Shown: positions 53,741 to 64,000 of the stretch, piece by piece | How positions within the stretch are numbered: position 1 is the first letter of the stretch | How the letters are laid out: the number at the start of each line of letters is the position of its first letter | Assembly (NCBI GenBank): GCA_012845835.1 | Contig: JABAKD010000011.1 | Span: 7,440,381 to 7,504,380 of the forward strand | Direction: 5' to 3' | DNA from: Undaria pinnatifida | Taxonomy: Eukaryota > Sar > Phaeophyceae > Laminariales > Alariaceae | Length of the DNA: 64,000 nucleotides | Position numbers and translations under genes: made by a program | Notes under the pieces: model-generated | The model's database searches: none | Seen by the model: the letters and a program-made list of their open reading frames with translations, nothing else | Told to the model about the DNA's origin: nothing

Positions 53741-53805
53741 AAGAAATATTGCACTTTAAATCCAAGTAATTTCCCCCAAAAACGTTGGAGCACCAGCTAA
53801 TAATA
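53741..53805 (+). repeat. Dispersed repeat family B, copy
   Basis: TGCAAGAAATATTGCACTTT, AAATCCAAGTAATTTCCCCC and AAAAACGTTGGAGCACC. Confidence 0.55.
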
Positions 53806-54099
53806 TAAAAAAAGTATTATCCCTGATTACGGGCCTCAACCATATGCCTTAAAGCCGTCTGAGATATGCCTTAATAAAGGCTAGGGCCTAGTGACAGAAT
53901 AGAGGCCGACGTGCCATGGCAGTTAGTTGATTAGAACACAGCATAACAAGTGGGAGAACAACACTGATTGGACAACTACGATGCTGATGAATTAGTGCCA
54001 TTTTTTGTTCATTCGTGTTCTTTCTTGGTCGCAAGTAGTCTGGTGCGCTGGCTTGCATACATATATATGTGTCCAGACCTCCTATTCATTGCGGTTGGC

Positions 54100-54175
54100 A
54101 TTGCATGGCCAATTAGATTGACAGCGTATCAATTTGGAACTGTGAGTTCGAGTCCCACAGAGTCTTTTTTTTTTT
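54100..54175 (+). other. tRNA-like SINE head with T-run
   Basis: GTGAGTTCGAGTCCCAC forms a T-arm (4 of 5 pairs, TTCGAGT loop) followed within a few bases by T11. Upstream ATTGCATGGCCAATTAGA is A-box-like. The acceptor stem does not close, which favours a SINE-like derivative over a working tRNA gene. Confidence 0.35.
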
Positions 54176-55029
54176 GAGGGGGGGGGAGTAGCCGACTTTT
54201 ACTCTCGAATGAATGCTGTATTTTTACTAACATATTAGATACCTGGTAACTACGAGTAATACTCTGTATTCGCACTCACTCCTCCCCATATTAAAGCGGG
54301 GGAAAGAAACAAAATAAACCACCTACCGTACATATGATAGAGCAGTAGTAGTCGATAGTATAAACTACAGTAATTAAATTTGTGATATAGATAAGATGTT
54401 AGATCTAGCTCAAAATTCCCCTCCTAAAGTTGAAACACCAATACACTAACCATTATAGTGGAGAAAAACAAAACATGTAGGTCTATATAGACTAGTTAAA
54501 TATAACCCCTCCCATCAAGAAAAAACTCACCCATACATATAGTATTCAAGTACCAATAACGCAGCTTGCAAAGATGAGTATTGACCCGAAATTCGTCGAA
54601 CTCACGGCTGACGTCCTTGATTTTTTCTTAATAAAATATAGTCTACGTATAATTTTATAGTCTAGACTATATATATTTTTTTCAAACCAAAGAATAGGAC
54701 TCCTGCCATTCATTAAGAAAAAACTCACCCACGTAGTATATTACAAGTACCAACAATGCAGCTTGTAAAGATGAGTATTGACCCGAAATTCGTCGAACTC
54801 ACGGCTGACGTCCTTAAAATATTTCTATTTAATCATCCTACTGTGTTTGCAATGTGTCCCTCCCTGTGTCTTGTATGTGGTAACAGAGCACGTCTCTCTA
54901 AGAGGAGGCATCGGCATGGACACTGGGTGCGCTGGATGTAGATGGGTGGGAATATCAGCTATAATGTCAAGAACACATACCTCTTTCCCTTCCTCCTTTT
55001 CCATGATAGTTTCTTGTGGGATACTTGCT

Positions 55030-55590
55030 TTGTTGGTTATACAGCACTACCCACTGAGCTACGTGTAGTCACGTGACTACGTGGGCCAGTGGATAGTTCT
55101 ATATAACCAACAAGAGATATGTTTGGGAGTCCGCCAATTGACTCTCACCGACTTCGTAACATGGACCTCCGGGGCTCTCTCCCCCCGCCACGCACTACCG
55201 TAGTACTCAGGAGCAAACTATCACAACCATTCACGTCTCTAGCGCGCACGCTCGCGAAGACGTTTCTTCCTTATGTGACTACGTCGCTCAGTGGGTAGTT
55301 CTATATTCCCAACCAAAGATATGTCTTGGGTTCGAGTCCCACCGAATTCATTTTTCCGCTTTTTTCCGTGAACAGCAAAAATGAGATAACGTATTTTCTT
55401 TGCGTGCGTGCACGCTGGAGACGAGAATGGTTATGATAGTTTGCCCCTGAGTACTACGGTAGTGCGTGGCGGGGGGAGAGAGCCACGGAGATCCATGTTA
55501 CGAAGTCGGTGAGAGTCAATTGGCCGACTCCCAAACATATCTTTTGTTGGTTATATAGCACTACCCACAAAGCCACGTAGTCACGAGCGG
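55030..55590. mobile_element. Nested inverted repeat of about 190 bp built from tRNA-like units
   Basis: Left arm 55072-55262 and right arm about 55404-55585 are reverse complements (landmarks CAATTGACTCTCACCGACTT, GCACTACCGTAGTACTCAGG, TAACCAACA near the ends). The loop 55263-55403 holds a more intact tRNA-like unit: CGTCGCTCAGTGGGTAGT (A-box), CTTGGGTTCGAGTCCCACC (B-box). Related heads flank it at 55030-55072 (-), 55072-55140 (+) and 55530-55590 (-). It looks like SINE-type copies inserted or duplicated head to head. Confidence 0.65.
55272..55352 (+). other. tRNA-like unit with A-box and B-box
   Basis: Internal Pol III promoter-like boxes about 45 bases apart (CTCAGTGGGTAG and GGTTCGAGTCC), with a short T-run about 15 bases later. 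Acceptor pairing is not clear, so I do not assign an anticodon or call it a tRNA gene. Confidence 0.4.
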
Positions 55591-57424
55591 GCAGGCACTG
55601 TACACAAGAGACAATAAGAGCGGTATGGAGGTTCGTTTTCGTGTTGGATAGGAGGGGGATCATTAGGGTATGGGCACCACTACCGTCGTCCGAAACAGTG
55701 CGCAGGTGATCAGATGACCATTGATTTAGTGCTGGATGTGGATGGGTGGAAATACCCGTGTAATGCGAAGAACGCACACACCGAGAGCTCAGAGCCCATA
55801 CATACGATAGATAGAGGCACACCCCGGCAGAGAGTAGGCGCTTCTGCTGGAAGAACGTTTTAAAATCGTTGCCTCGACGTTGAACATTGTGTCGCGATTG
55901 ACGATCAATCTCGAGATACAAGCAATCCAACGCGAACCACTGCATGGTTCCGGACAACGGCACATGACTATATATATGAACGCGCCGAAGGTTTTAGGAT
56001 GATCCATGCCCCGGGGTCGAGAAGTTGCCTGAGCTATGGTTGGATCTTCCCTCGAAGGGCTATGCTCGTGCTTTTTGGTAGATACATCCTCGTTGAAAAA
56101 CACAAAAACAACAAAAAAAGTTTCTTATCAGCTTTCAGCTAACAACGATCGATCCTCGGTATAGAGACACAGACACACCAGGGCCAACGGACGCTGCTCC
56201 GGAGAAGGTGACATGACTGTAGATGGTGCCGTTGAAGGTTTTATGCTGATCCATGTTCTTCTAGAGGCCGAGAGCTTGCCAGCGTTGCTGTTGCGGGTCT
56301 TCTCTCGAGATGGGCAGCGGGCGCGTGGGTCCGCAACATTTTCATTTTGCGTTGGTAGGTGAATGGGGTTATTTGATATTAGCAAGTAGCTGTTGATTAA
56401 TCACGGCTATTTGCGTAATCGCGTATAAACACAACCCTGACCTCGTCGATTTTACAATCGCACACTTTAATTAACTTGTGCGTTGATAGTGTGTGCTGAG
56501 GTCACTACACTTGATATTAATAGTGTCCATTATGTTGATCATTTTCGACTTGAAAATAGAGTGAGTGTCACTTACTTGGTGAAGCGGTCAAGATACTGGT
56601 TCGATCAGTATTTTTTTTACTTGAGACTAGACAACAGTCACTAGTATATACTGGACTGCATCAGCATACTGGGCGCGTTAATGTTAACGTTGAAAGCAGG
56701 GACTATTTTAATAGGCCTTGAGCAAGTGACGTCAACTTTTCAAGACTTTTTTTCGAGGATTGCTCACCGAGCTCAGCGAGCAGGAGGGCCGCGAGACTTC
56801 CCAGATGGCTGCGGGTGGTACGTGCGGAGGCACCGCCGTGAGCGCGTGGCCGTTGGGACCCTGAGGTGGAAGTTATCAGCCTCTGAAAAAACAAAACAAA
56901 ACAAAAATGACCGGACAAGAAAAACATTTTGAAAAAAGAGCCGCCTGTGGAATAGCCAAAACAGAAACTAAGCCCTAAAGGGATTGTAAACATTCTAGTA
57001 GGGTCGGTATGTGCCAGGCAACAACGGCAGTATAACGGACACCGGCACTACTGTCTGTTGCGTATGGTGCCGATACTGCCGGTTTCCAGCCGTGCCAAGC
57101 CATTTCACCGGCACTATACCGGCAATGGGCACTATTCAACCGGCACTATAGGGGGACCCCCATTGTACCACCGCTTGTACATATGATACCAGGAATATAA
57201 TATATGTTCGGATTAATAGTCTCCTACTGTATGAGTGGAGCCTTCAATAGACGGCATCGTCGGTGCCTCCATCGCTCGTCACCCCCCGCCCCATCCCATC
57301 GTCGCCCCAAGATGATCAAAGAAAGAGCGACCGTAAAAACGTAAAAAACAACACAAAAAGAAAACAGGAGGGGTGGGGGGGGGGATTAGGGGCAGACCCA
57401 GGCAGGGGCACTGAGAAGCACGCA

Positions 57425-57495
57425 CTGAACTGCAAAAAGTAACCGACACTAGTTCCAAGTAGTCCGTCCCCAAAAACGTGAATGCAGTAAATTCT
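57425..57495 (+). repeat. Dispersed repeat family B, copy
   Basis: CTGCAAAAAGTAACCGACAC, TAGTTCCAAGTAGTCCGTCC and CCAAAAACGTGAATGCAG: both half-sites, close to the consensus. Confidence 0.65.
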
Positions 57496-60144
57496 GTAGA
57501 GATTGGTGAAAGGCTAACCATACCAACAGCAAAACTACGGGAGGGAGAGTAAGTACTAGTGCCGCCGCGCGCAGGGGGGGGGGGGGGGACCGTTCTGCAC
57601 CGGATCAAGGCACGGCCGCCGCTCGCTCGTGTTGCCGCCACTGCCACTGCTGTCGCGCAACATCGATCGCGTCGCCCCTGACACAAATATATATACGAGA
57701 ACGCTGCATGCAATGAAAAAAGTGGGGAACTGAAAGAAAGGAAAAGAAAGCAAAACGAAGCAAAGCAAAGCAAAGCAAAGCAAAGCAAAGCAAAGCAAAG
57801 CAAACGGCAACGCTAAACAAAGCAAAGCAAAGCAAATGACATCTATCTGCGGCTGATAATACGCTTCAACACAGCAAAAGGAAAGGAATCTCCCCCCCGA
57901 AAAAGTACATGAATAATCTGAAAAAGAAGTGATGGGGGATGATAACGATCATGACGGGACGTCACTTCCTAACAAAAGCTGCTGCTGCGCTCTTCGCAAC
58001 TACTAGCCGCGGACTTCCTTCCTTCCCACCTGGTATGATACAAACAGGAAGACCTGCACGACCCGTCTTACTTAAATCTACTGCAGCACCTGTGCTGCGT
58101 TATTGCACTCTGTAGATACACAAACCAGTGCATGAGACACAAATCAATGTTCACAGAACACACACCACGCACGCCTACTCAAAGGTGAAACCTCAACCTC
58201 AACCCCCCCCCTCTGCGTTTTCACCAAGCACGCGCAAGGTGCCGAAGTCCGCCCCACAAGCGGCTCTCAGTAGGATGCAGCTCACCCCTCATGCTACTCG
58301 CCGAACACCTCACCGCGCTTCGAGCTTCGGGCCAGCGAAGCCTGGACGGTGAAAACCCGACGTGCTCCGTCCCGGCATCATCGGGATGCGAGGGCCTATG
58401 CTCATACGGCTGCGGCTATGCATGAAATGAGTACATTCCCCCCTCGTCGAGCAGGAGCCATCGCAGGGCGCTGCCAGGGGTTGCTGCTGGATAACGAGCT
58501 TGCGCTCATCTTGTGCTCAGCTTTGCGCGTGCTGAGCGCATCCATACTCGCTTGCGCTTCGAAAACACAGCAGGCAGTATGGCCTACTCCTGTAGTTTAG
58601 CCTAATTTTATACTGCTTACTCGTGGTATTAGTAAAATAACGGCTGTTTTCGCTGCTTTCTGTACTCTTATGAAACCTATGTACGGTAAAATCTCGTAGA
58701 TAATACTCCGTATAATACAAAGTGAGCTGCTGCCTGCTTGTTGCCTCCCCGTGGTACTTATTATCTTAATTTCGCGATTTTGGCGCTGTTTTGACGCGGC
58801 GATATTCTGTATGCACGGCGGCATCGCTTGATGCGGCTCACGGTATATGCTCGCCGCATGGTGTTCTTTACTCATTGCAGCTTTGTTGTCGCTGCTGCTG
58901 CTGCCTCTGATGGCAACTACGGCAGCTCGTCTTCTCGAGCCAGAAACCCCTCAACGGAATGAGTACACCCCCCCGCCCCCCCGCCCCCCAGCATCAGCAG
59001 CTACTAATAGATGCTGCCGACAAGACAGATACCAACGTCGTCCTGAACTGCCGCTGTACGCCGACAACGCTCTGAAAATGGTGTCCGGCAGTCTGCTCGC
59101 TATAACGTCAGGATAAACGTGCCCCTGGTGCATTATTCCCCCCTTCTCAGACCCCCTCTTCTTCCCCGCCTCTCCGAATGGAAGTACACACAGACTCGCC
59201 ACAAAACCAGGGTAGGGAATGTGCCCCCCACCACACACATTTATTACACATTCAAGTAACAGAAAGACAATTCGTGCCCCCAGTTTTCGGACTCCTACAC
59301 ATGTTTTTGTATTTATGTCTTCCTCTATATACGAAAACACACAATATATTATATGGACACATGCATGGCGAGCCGTCTCTTACGATGCCAACTTAAAACA
59401 AGAAAAGGAAACATCAACAACGAGTCCACCCACTCACCGGACCACCCCCCCCCCCCAACCTCTGCAACAAACGGAGCGGCAAACCAAAGGAACAAAAGGT
59501 GCAAAATAACGTGTGGACGGCGCACGCAACGCGTGCGCAACTTACACCCCCAGCACCGAACGATAATCTTCGCTGTTGCTCTCCCCTATCCCGCCTCCTC
59601 CCCCGCCCTCCCCGTCCCCATCTTCCCCCTCTCTTCCACCCCGCCTCCCTCCCTCTCCCCCGCCCCCGCCTTCCTCATCTCCACGCATCCCCATCTTCCT
59701 TCTCTTTTCTCTTCATCCCGCCTCCCCCCCTCCCCCCCCCATCTTCCCCCTCGCCCGCCGCTCCTTGGGATTCTTACTTACAAGGAAAAAAAAAGTCCCA
59801 CTCAGCGTTTCCACCAAGATCACCACCCCCGACAAAAGCCGGAGTTCCGAAAATACAAAGTCCTGAAAACACGCCAAAATAAACCACGCATACATGGCCA
59901 AGACAGTGTGGGGGGGGGGGGGCGCCACCAGCAATTGTGGAGAACCCTGCGGACCCGCGCGATTATACACCCTTCTTCCTTTCGCGGTAGCTGCTTCTTC
60001 TGTTTTCGTCCTTTCTCGCCTCCGCCTACACCTCAAGCTAGGCTGCCGTAGCGTTAGGCCGAACGCACCGCGGGGAAGGAAAATCGCGTCCTCGGCGATA
60101 GCTTCGGATACAGACAGCTTTCATAAAAATGTGGCCTCCTGTTT

Positions 60145-60420
60145 ACTTTTGCTGCTTTGCTGCTGCTGCTTTGCTGCTGCTGCTTTGCTGCTGCTGCGGT
60201 TACTGCTCTTGTTATTGCTGTTGCTGCTGGTATTGCTGATGTTGCTGCGGCTGCTGGTGCGCCCGCTGCTGTTGTTGTTGCTGCCGCTGCTGCTGCCGCC
60301 GCCGCCGTTGTCGCTTCTGCTATCAATGCTGCTGCTGTTATTACTGGTAGTGGTACGGGTGTGGTTATTGCTGCTGCTGATATTGCCGCCGCCGAGGCTG
60401 CTATTGTTGTCTCTGTTTTT
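60145..60420 (+). repeat. GCT/TGC triplet-rich tract
   Basis: TGCTGCTGCTTTGCTGCTGC runs decaying to GTTATTGCTG-like triplets over about 270 bp. Confidence 0.9.
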
Positions 60421-61239
60421 CGCTGCTCGTGCTCAAAAGGAGTCCGCGGTCTATCAAACAGAGGACAGAATAGAAAAAACAGAAAGGAGGGGAGGCGAAA
60501 GGGGGGGCGCGCGGGGGGGGGGAGGGGGGGGTACCCACGGTGGCCCATCGCAGCAGTAGAAAACCTTCAACGGCAGCGCAGGCGCCGAAGAACACTTGGC
60601 ATACACCCCCTCCCCCTCCCAGCGGCACTTCAGCTGACACGACATCCAATCTGCGAAGCCAAACCAAACAACAAGAGGGAAAATATTGCGCGCGTTATGC
60701 GAGTTTTTCTTCCCTCTCGCGACGTTTTTTCCTTATCTTGCTGAACACAGACGAGACAAGCAATCACCGAGCGAGAATTATATTCTAGGGTCAACCCTCA
60801 ACTGGCGGTGAGGGGGGCGGGGATCCCCCGTCCACGCTATCTCCCACCCCTTCTCTTCCCCCCTCGCCCCCCGCCCCCGCCCCCCGTCTCCTGCCCGACA
60901 CACAACCACCGCCGTAATTAATCCTCCGGGCGGGCTCGTCACGACGGCAACGGTACTCTGCAAACAAATCGTCCAAAAAACAGTACCAGGCAATGCAGAA
61001 AACAACGGCAACCGGACACCAAATGACAAAAAAGCCCAAATACGAGGACGGGGGGGGGGGGGGGGAGGGGGCGCCAAACCGACGTCCAAGCAAAGACGAA
61101 AAATCCGAGCAACGCCAAAACAAGCCATTGCCGCCAAAAGTAAAATGATCAGATCAAAAGCCGACAACGACAGTACGAAGACAAGCAGACAACGCGATCG
61201 AACGTATAAAACCCATACAAGGGAGAGCACCAGCCGCAG

Positions 61240-61515
61240 CAGAAATCGTCAAAAGCAGCAGCACCAGCGGCAGTCAAACCCGGCGGCGGCAGCAGCGGCG
61301 ACAGTCAAACACAGCAACAGAAGTAACAGCAGTCAAACACAGCAGCATCGACTGCAGCAGCAGTTACCATCGTCCCGCTCAACGGAACGCGCCACCACCA
61401 CCGACACCACCACCACCACAACCACCACCCCCACCACCCCCACCCCCACCACCCCCACCCCCACCACCACCACCTCCCCCCACCCACCCACCACCACTAC
61501 CAATACCAACACCAC
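61240..61515 (+). repeat. CAG-rich and (CCACCA/CCCCCA)n tracts
   Basis: CAGCAG and AGTCAAACACAGCA units (61255-61370), then CCACCACC/CCCCCACC for about 110 bp (61390-61500). Confidence 0.9.
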
Positions 61516-61624
61516 CGCAGCAAGGGCAAGGGTAAACTCCGCCCCCTGCCGAACGCGGGAGCAACACCATCGGCGCTGGCACGGGCACGGGGCGCAACCA
61601 CCACACCCCCCTTCCTCGGGGTAC

Positions 61625-62498
61625 CTGATTCGCGGCGCCGTTTCCGGTCTTGACCGTAGCCGGCATCAATGCCACCGCTTTCGCCGCCGCGCCCCTGCAC
61701 CCCGAGGAAATCATCGCGGTGGCAGCACTCGCGACCCCGCCGCCGTCACCGCCACCGGTAGCCGTTTTGCCGTGATTTCCACCATCCCTGGCGGCAGCTT
61801 CCTCTGCGGCCCTGACCTTCCTCTCCAGGAGGATGGCCGACTCGGAGAACCAGTTCCTGCGCGCAAAGCTCATTATCTATATTGAAAGGGAGGAGGAGAT
61901 GGGAGGGGAGGGGGGGAAGGGACAGATGGGAGGCGTGGGGGGGGTAGGGGTAGGGGGGGCACGGGGGAAGGGCAGTGGGACGGATAGGGTGGAGAAGTGG
62001 CGAGGGCACAACTCAAAATGCTATGGTACCGTGACGAGCTTGTTTATGGGGGGAAGGGAGGGTAACAACGGAACATTGAATAATCAGTAAGTGGGGTTAG
62101 CAGAGGGCGGGGGAGGCGGGCTGGGGCAGTTACGTCTGCAAGGTGTCGAAGGCGAGATGAAATAAACACTCCTAGAGTCACAATGTGCTGGTCCGAGGTA
62201 ACAGACGACGGACGGCGGTGGCGGCAGCAGTATCTTCAGGCGGAGTCCATCGTTGCGGACAAGGGGACACGAGCAACGTCAAGCCGACTGCGCGACTTGC
62301 CGGAGGAGGGGGGAGGGGGGCGGGCCTAAAGAGACGGCGTACTGCGTTAGGGCGGGCGTTGCCCGAGCCCTACTTTTTCAACTTCAACAACAACAACAAC
62401 AAACACACCTCCATCCACAGCGCCGGAGGTACGACGCTCGGCACTGTGTCTTCTCTCCCGTTGGCCATGAGGACGGTCATGACGGCGTTGCGGAAGGA
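61625..62498 (-). CDS. Partial gene, three exons, possibly F-box/ankyrin-type C-terminus
   Basis: Three minus-strand exons with good splice sites and matching phases: 62498-62409 (CCCCAG acceptor, SFRNAVMTVLMANGREDTVP..PALWME), 62171-62134 (38 nt, ECLFHLAFDTLQ), 61856-61625 (NWFSESAILLERKVRAAEEA, then an Ala/Gly-rich stretch ending at CAG/GTACCC). Joined they give about 120 residues. The pattern FRNxVxxxLxxN..LPxxLWxxxLxFxxxxWF recalls the F-box-like tail found in some ankyrin-repeat proteins, but this is a weak resemblance. Upstream exons (above 62.5 kb) and the true 3' end (below 61.6 kb, in low-complexity DNA) were not found, so the gene is incomplete or decayed. Confidence 0.4.
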
Positions 62499-64000
62499 CT
62501 GGGGGTAGACGGAGTGACACACCGGTGACCAGGGTCGGACGACAAATCTGAAGCCGCCGCCGCCGCCACCCCACCGATTGTACCGACCGATTGACGTACC
62601 GATTGAAAACCCAGCAGAGAGACGAACCGAAGACGGACCAAACGGTACCGCATAAAAAAGGGAATGCAAGAAGGCAAGAGAGAAGCACAGGAAAAACGTA
62701 GCCAAGAAAAAGTGTAAGCAAGAATGCAAGAAATCAACAACGGAAGCAAGAACGCAACAGAGCACGCAATTTCGAAAGCAAGCAACGCGGCAAGAACGGC
62801 CAGCAAGCCAGCACATAACCAAGCGAGAAACCAAGCGATGCACTCACGGAATCCCGTTATTCCCAAGGTGAAGGACGAGGCCGGGTAAGAGGCAGGGGGG
62901 GAAGGGGGGGGGGGCACACTAGAGCCATAACTCACAACACCCAATAGATCGATAACAGAAAATATTCAACCCCTTCAATTTTTTTTTTGTGTTCATGATT
63001 AATCTTCGATTCCATTGCATGCCGTTAAGAAGTGCCTACCAGGCGGCAACGTTCAGTCACGAGTGCAGCGCACAACCATCAGGTCAATGCTGTGTGGCAT
63101 CGAGTTCTAGTGCAGAAGCAGAAGCATACCTGTGGAACCGTCTTCCAAGGTAGGCCCACACGGTATAATACCCCACCGCGCAAAAGAGTACCTCACGGCG
63201 GGAGGCTGCGTCGCCCCGAACTCTTATCGAGAGGAATAGCGATCAAAACCTGACCTAAAAATGTGACTACTATACTACTGTGCATTGCTCATTGCTGGAG
63301 AAGCAAGGGTAAATCCTACCTGCATACATCGTCTCCGTCGGCTACTAGCACTTGTATTATTTATCCGTTTTGCTATCGTCCCCCCGAATTCTGGAAACAA
63401 GTAATTCAACCCCCCAATAGACATACAAAACTAAAAAAATCGCGATTTTGGGCGTCTAGAGCCAAATTTTATGTTCTTACCCGTGCCGTAAGTCGCGATA
63501 TTTTGCGACCGGTGGTCCGCAAAAACACAAACAAATGCGAACAATCGCACAGCGCAAATTTTACCCCACCGCCATATTTAAGTGTTCTTTTTGTTGCGCA
63601 GACCCGGAATTATTGATTGGCAGACATAATTGGACATGCACATACCCAGACGCGGTCTGCTTCTCTACGGCGTCATCTGATCACCACCGCGCCAAAATGG
63701 ACAACAACAGCAGCGATGGCCGCGGGGATGGGGTTGAATGCACACAGCAGGCCGGTTCTCCCGTGGCCAGGGAGGGGCGGATGCCCGGGATGCCCGAATT
63801 CAGCAGCAGCAGCGCAACATCCAGTGCTGCTCCGGCTGGGTTGCTTTCTGACGGAGTTGCCCCAAACCTGTGCCCCTAACTCGGCACGCCCTTCACCCTA
63901 CCCGGCAACAAGCGGGTAGCGGTTGGTGCGCCGGACGCACGGTGGGGAGGAGGCAACACTTGGCAGCCGCTTCATTTCAGTGCCATCGCTGATGCCATGG
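62499..64000. other. Right end of the window, no firm gene
   Basis: A possible small plus-strand frame starts at 63697 (AAAATGG context) and runs 60 codons (MDNNSSDGRGDGVECTQQAG) to a TAA at 63879. It is Ser/Pro/Gly-rich and unrecognised, and it may be a first exon of a gene running out of the window or chance. Poly-G/C runs at about 62898-62914. Otherwise nothing supported. Confidence 0.3.

Larger units (their letters stand above)
51825..57000. mobile_element. Element of about 5.2 kb with inverted terminal repeats of about 400-450 bp
   Basis: The left arm (about 51825-52250) reappears as reverse complement at about 56530-57000. Paired landmarks include TTGGCTATTCC near both outer ends, GGCTGATAACTT, a GC-rich core with TCCTGCTCGCTGAGCTCGG, CGCGCCCAGTAT and CTAGTCTCAAGT at the inner side. 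Similarity by eye is about 70-75% with indels, so this is an old insertion. The interior has no frame longer than about 170 codons and no transposase motif I recognise, but it has internal direct repeats and a nested inverted repeat. It is probably a non-autonomous DNA element. Target duplications were not found. Confidence 0.65.
57001..61240. other. Low-complexity, gene-poor region
   Basis: No gene recognised. CCGGCACTA motifs recur at 57040-57145. An AGCAA(A)-type pentamer run lies at about 57745-57835, mixed C-rich tracts at 59445-59760, GCT/TGC triplets at 60150-60420, and poly-G at about 60510-60535 and 61051-61066. The long frames here are Leu/Cys, Pro/Ser or Ala homopolymers produced by these tracts. 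Confidence 0.55.

Noticed and set aside
59353-60559. Pro/Ser-rich and Leu-rich plus-strand frames over 200 codons
   Set aside because: Low-complexity C-rich and GCT-rich tracts, with several frames open at the same time.
61145-61885. 246-codon Thr/Pro-rich plus-strand frame
   Set aside because: Made by CAG and CCACCA microsatellites. The opposite strand has the better-supported exon at 61625-61856.

Overview
This window reads as nuclear DNA of an intron-rich eukaryote. My best guess is a brown alga (stramenopile). The reasons are short exons separated by long introns full of microsatellites, GC-rich codon use with Ala/Gly-rich insertions, poly-G/C runs, interstitial TTAGGG/CCCTAA tracts, and stramenopile-looking versions of conserved genes. 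The species cannot be fixed from the sequence alone. Nothing looks bacterial or viral, and there are no operons, ribosome binding sites, rRNA genes or CRISPR arrays.

Layout. 1-2.4 kb: repeat-rich spacer. 2.4-9.1 kb (+): six-exon gene for the mitochondrial complex I 24-kDa [2Fe-2S] subunit (NDUFV2), including one GC-AG intron. 9.1-17.7 kb: mobile and repetitive DNA, with a foldback block at 12.56-13.55 kb, a dense array of CCACGG/CCGTGG palindromes around a telomere-like tract (13.55-14.84 kb) and short dispersed repeats. 17.8-20.3 kb (+): an intronless pentatricopeptide repeat protein. 20.3-25.5 kb: spacer with dispersed repeats. 25.6-38.9 kb (-): eleven-exon DEAH/DExH helicase of the DHX57/DHX29 group, with its first exon at 38.85 kb. 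39.1-49.1 kb (+): nine-exon OLA1/YchF ATPase with an 8-codon first exon and a 12-nt last exon. 49.1-61.6 kb: gene-poor, with an element of about 5.2 kb bounded by inverted repeats of about 450 bp (51.8-57.0 kb) that holds nested tRNA-like inverted copies. 61.6-62.5 kb (-): three phase-compatible exons of a gene that is only partly recognisable.

How the genes relate. The helicase and OLA1 genes are head to head, with 287 bp between their start codons, so they probably share a bidirectional promoter. Both families are tied to ribosomes and translation, so co-regulation is plausible (inference). NDUFV2 and the PPR protein are both organelle-linked but lie too far apart to suggest linkage.

Most unusual signal. 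Degenerate copies of exon edges ('echoes') lie just beside their source exon at five places: NDUFV2 last exon, PPR 3' end, helicase exon 4, OLA1 exons 5 and 6. In every case seen the copies lie on the higher-coordinate side, whatever the strand of the gene. A short dispersed repeat (family B below) sits in or next to two of these echo tracts. Several introns also begin with a microsatellite within a few bases of the 5' splice site.

All exon boundaries come from splice signals, reading phase and remembered protein families. No transcript, alignment or database search was available, and repeat copy numbers were counted by eye.
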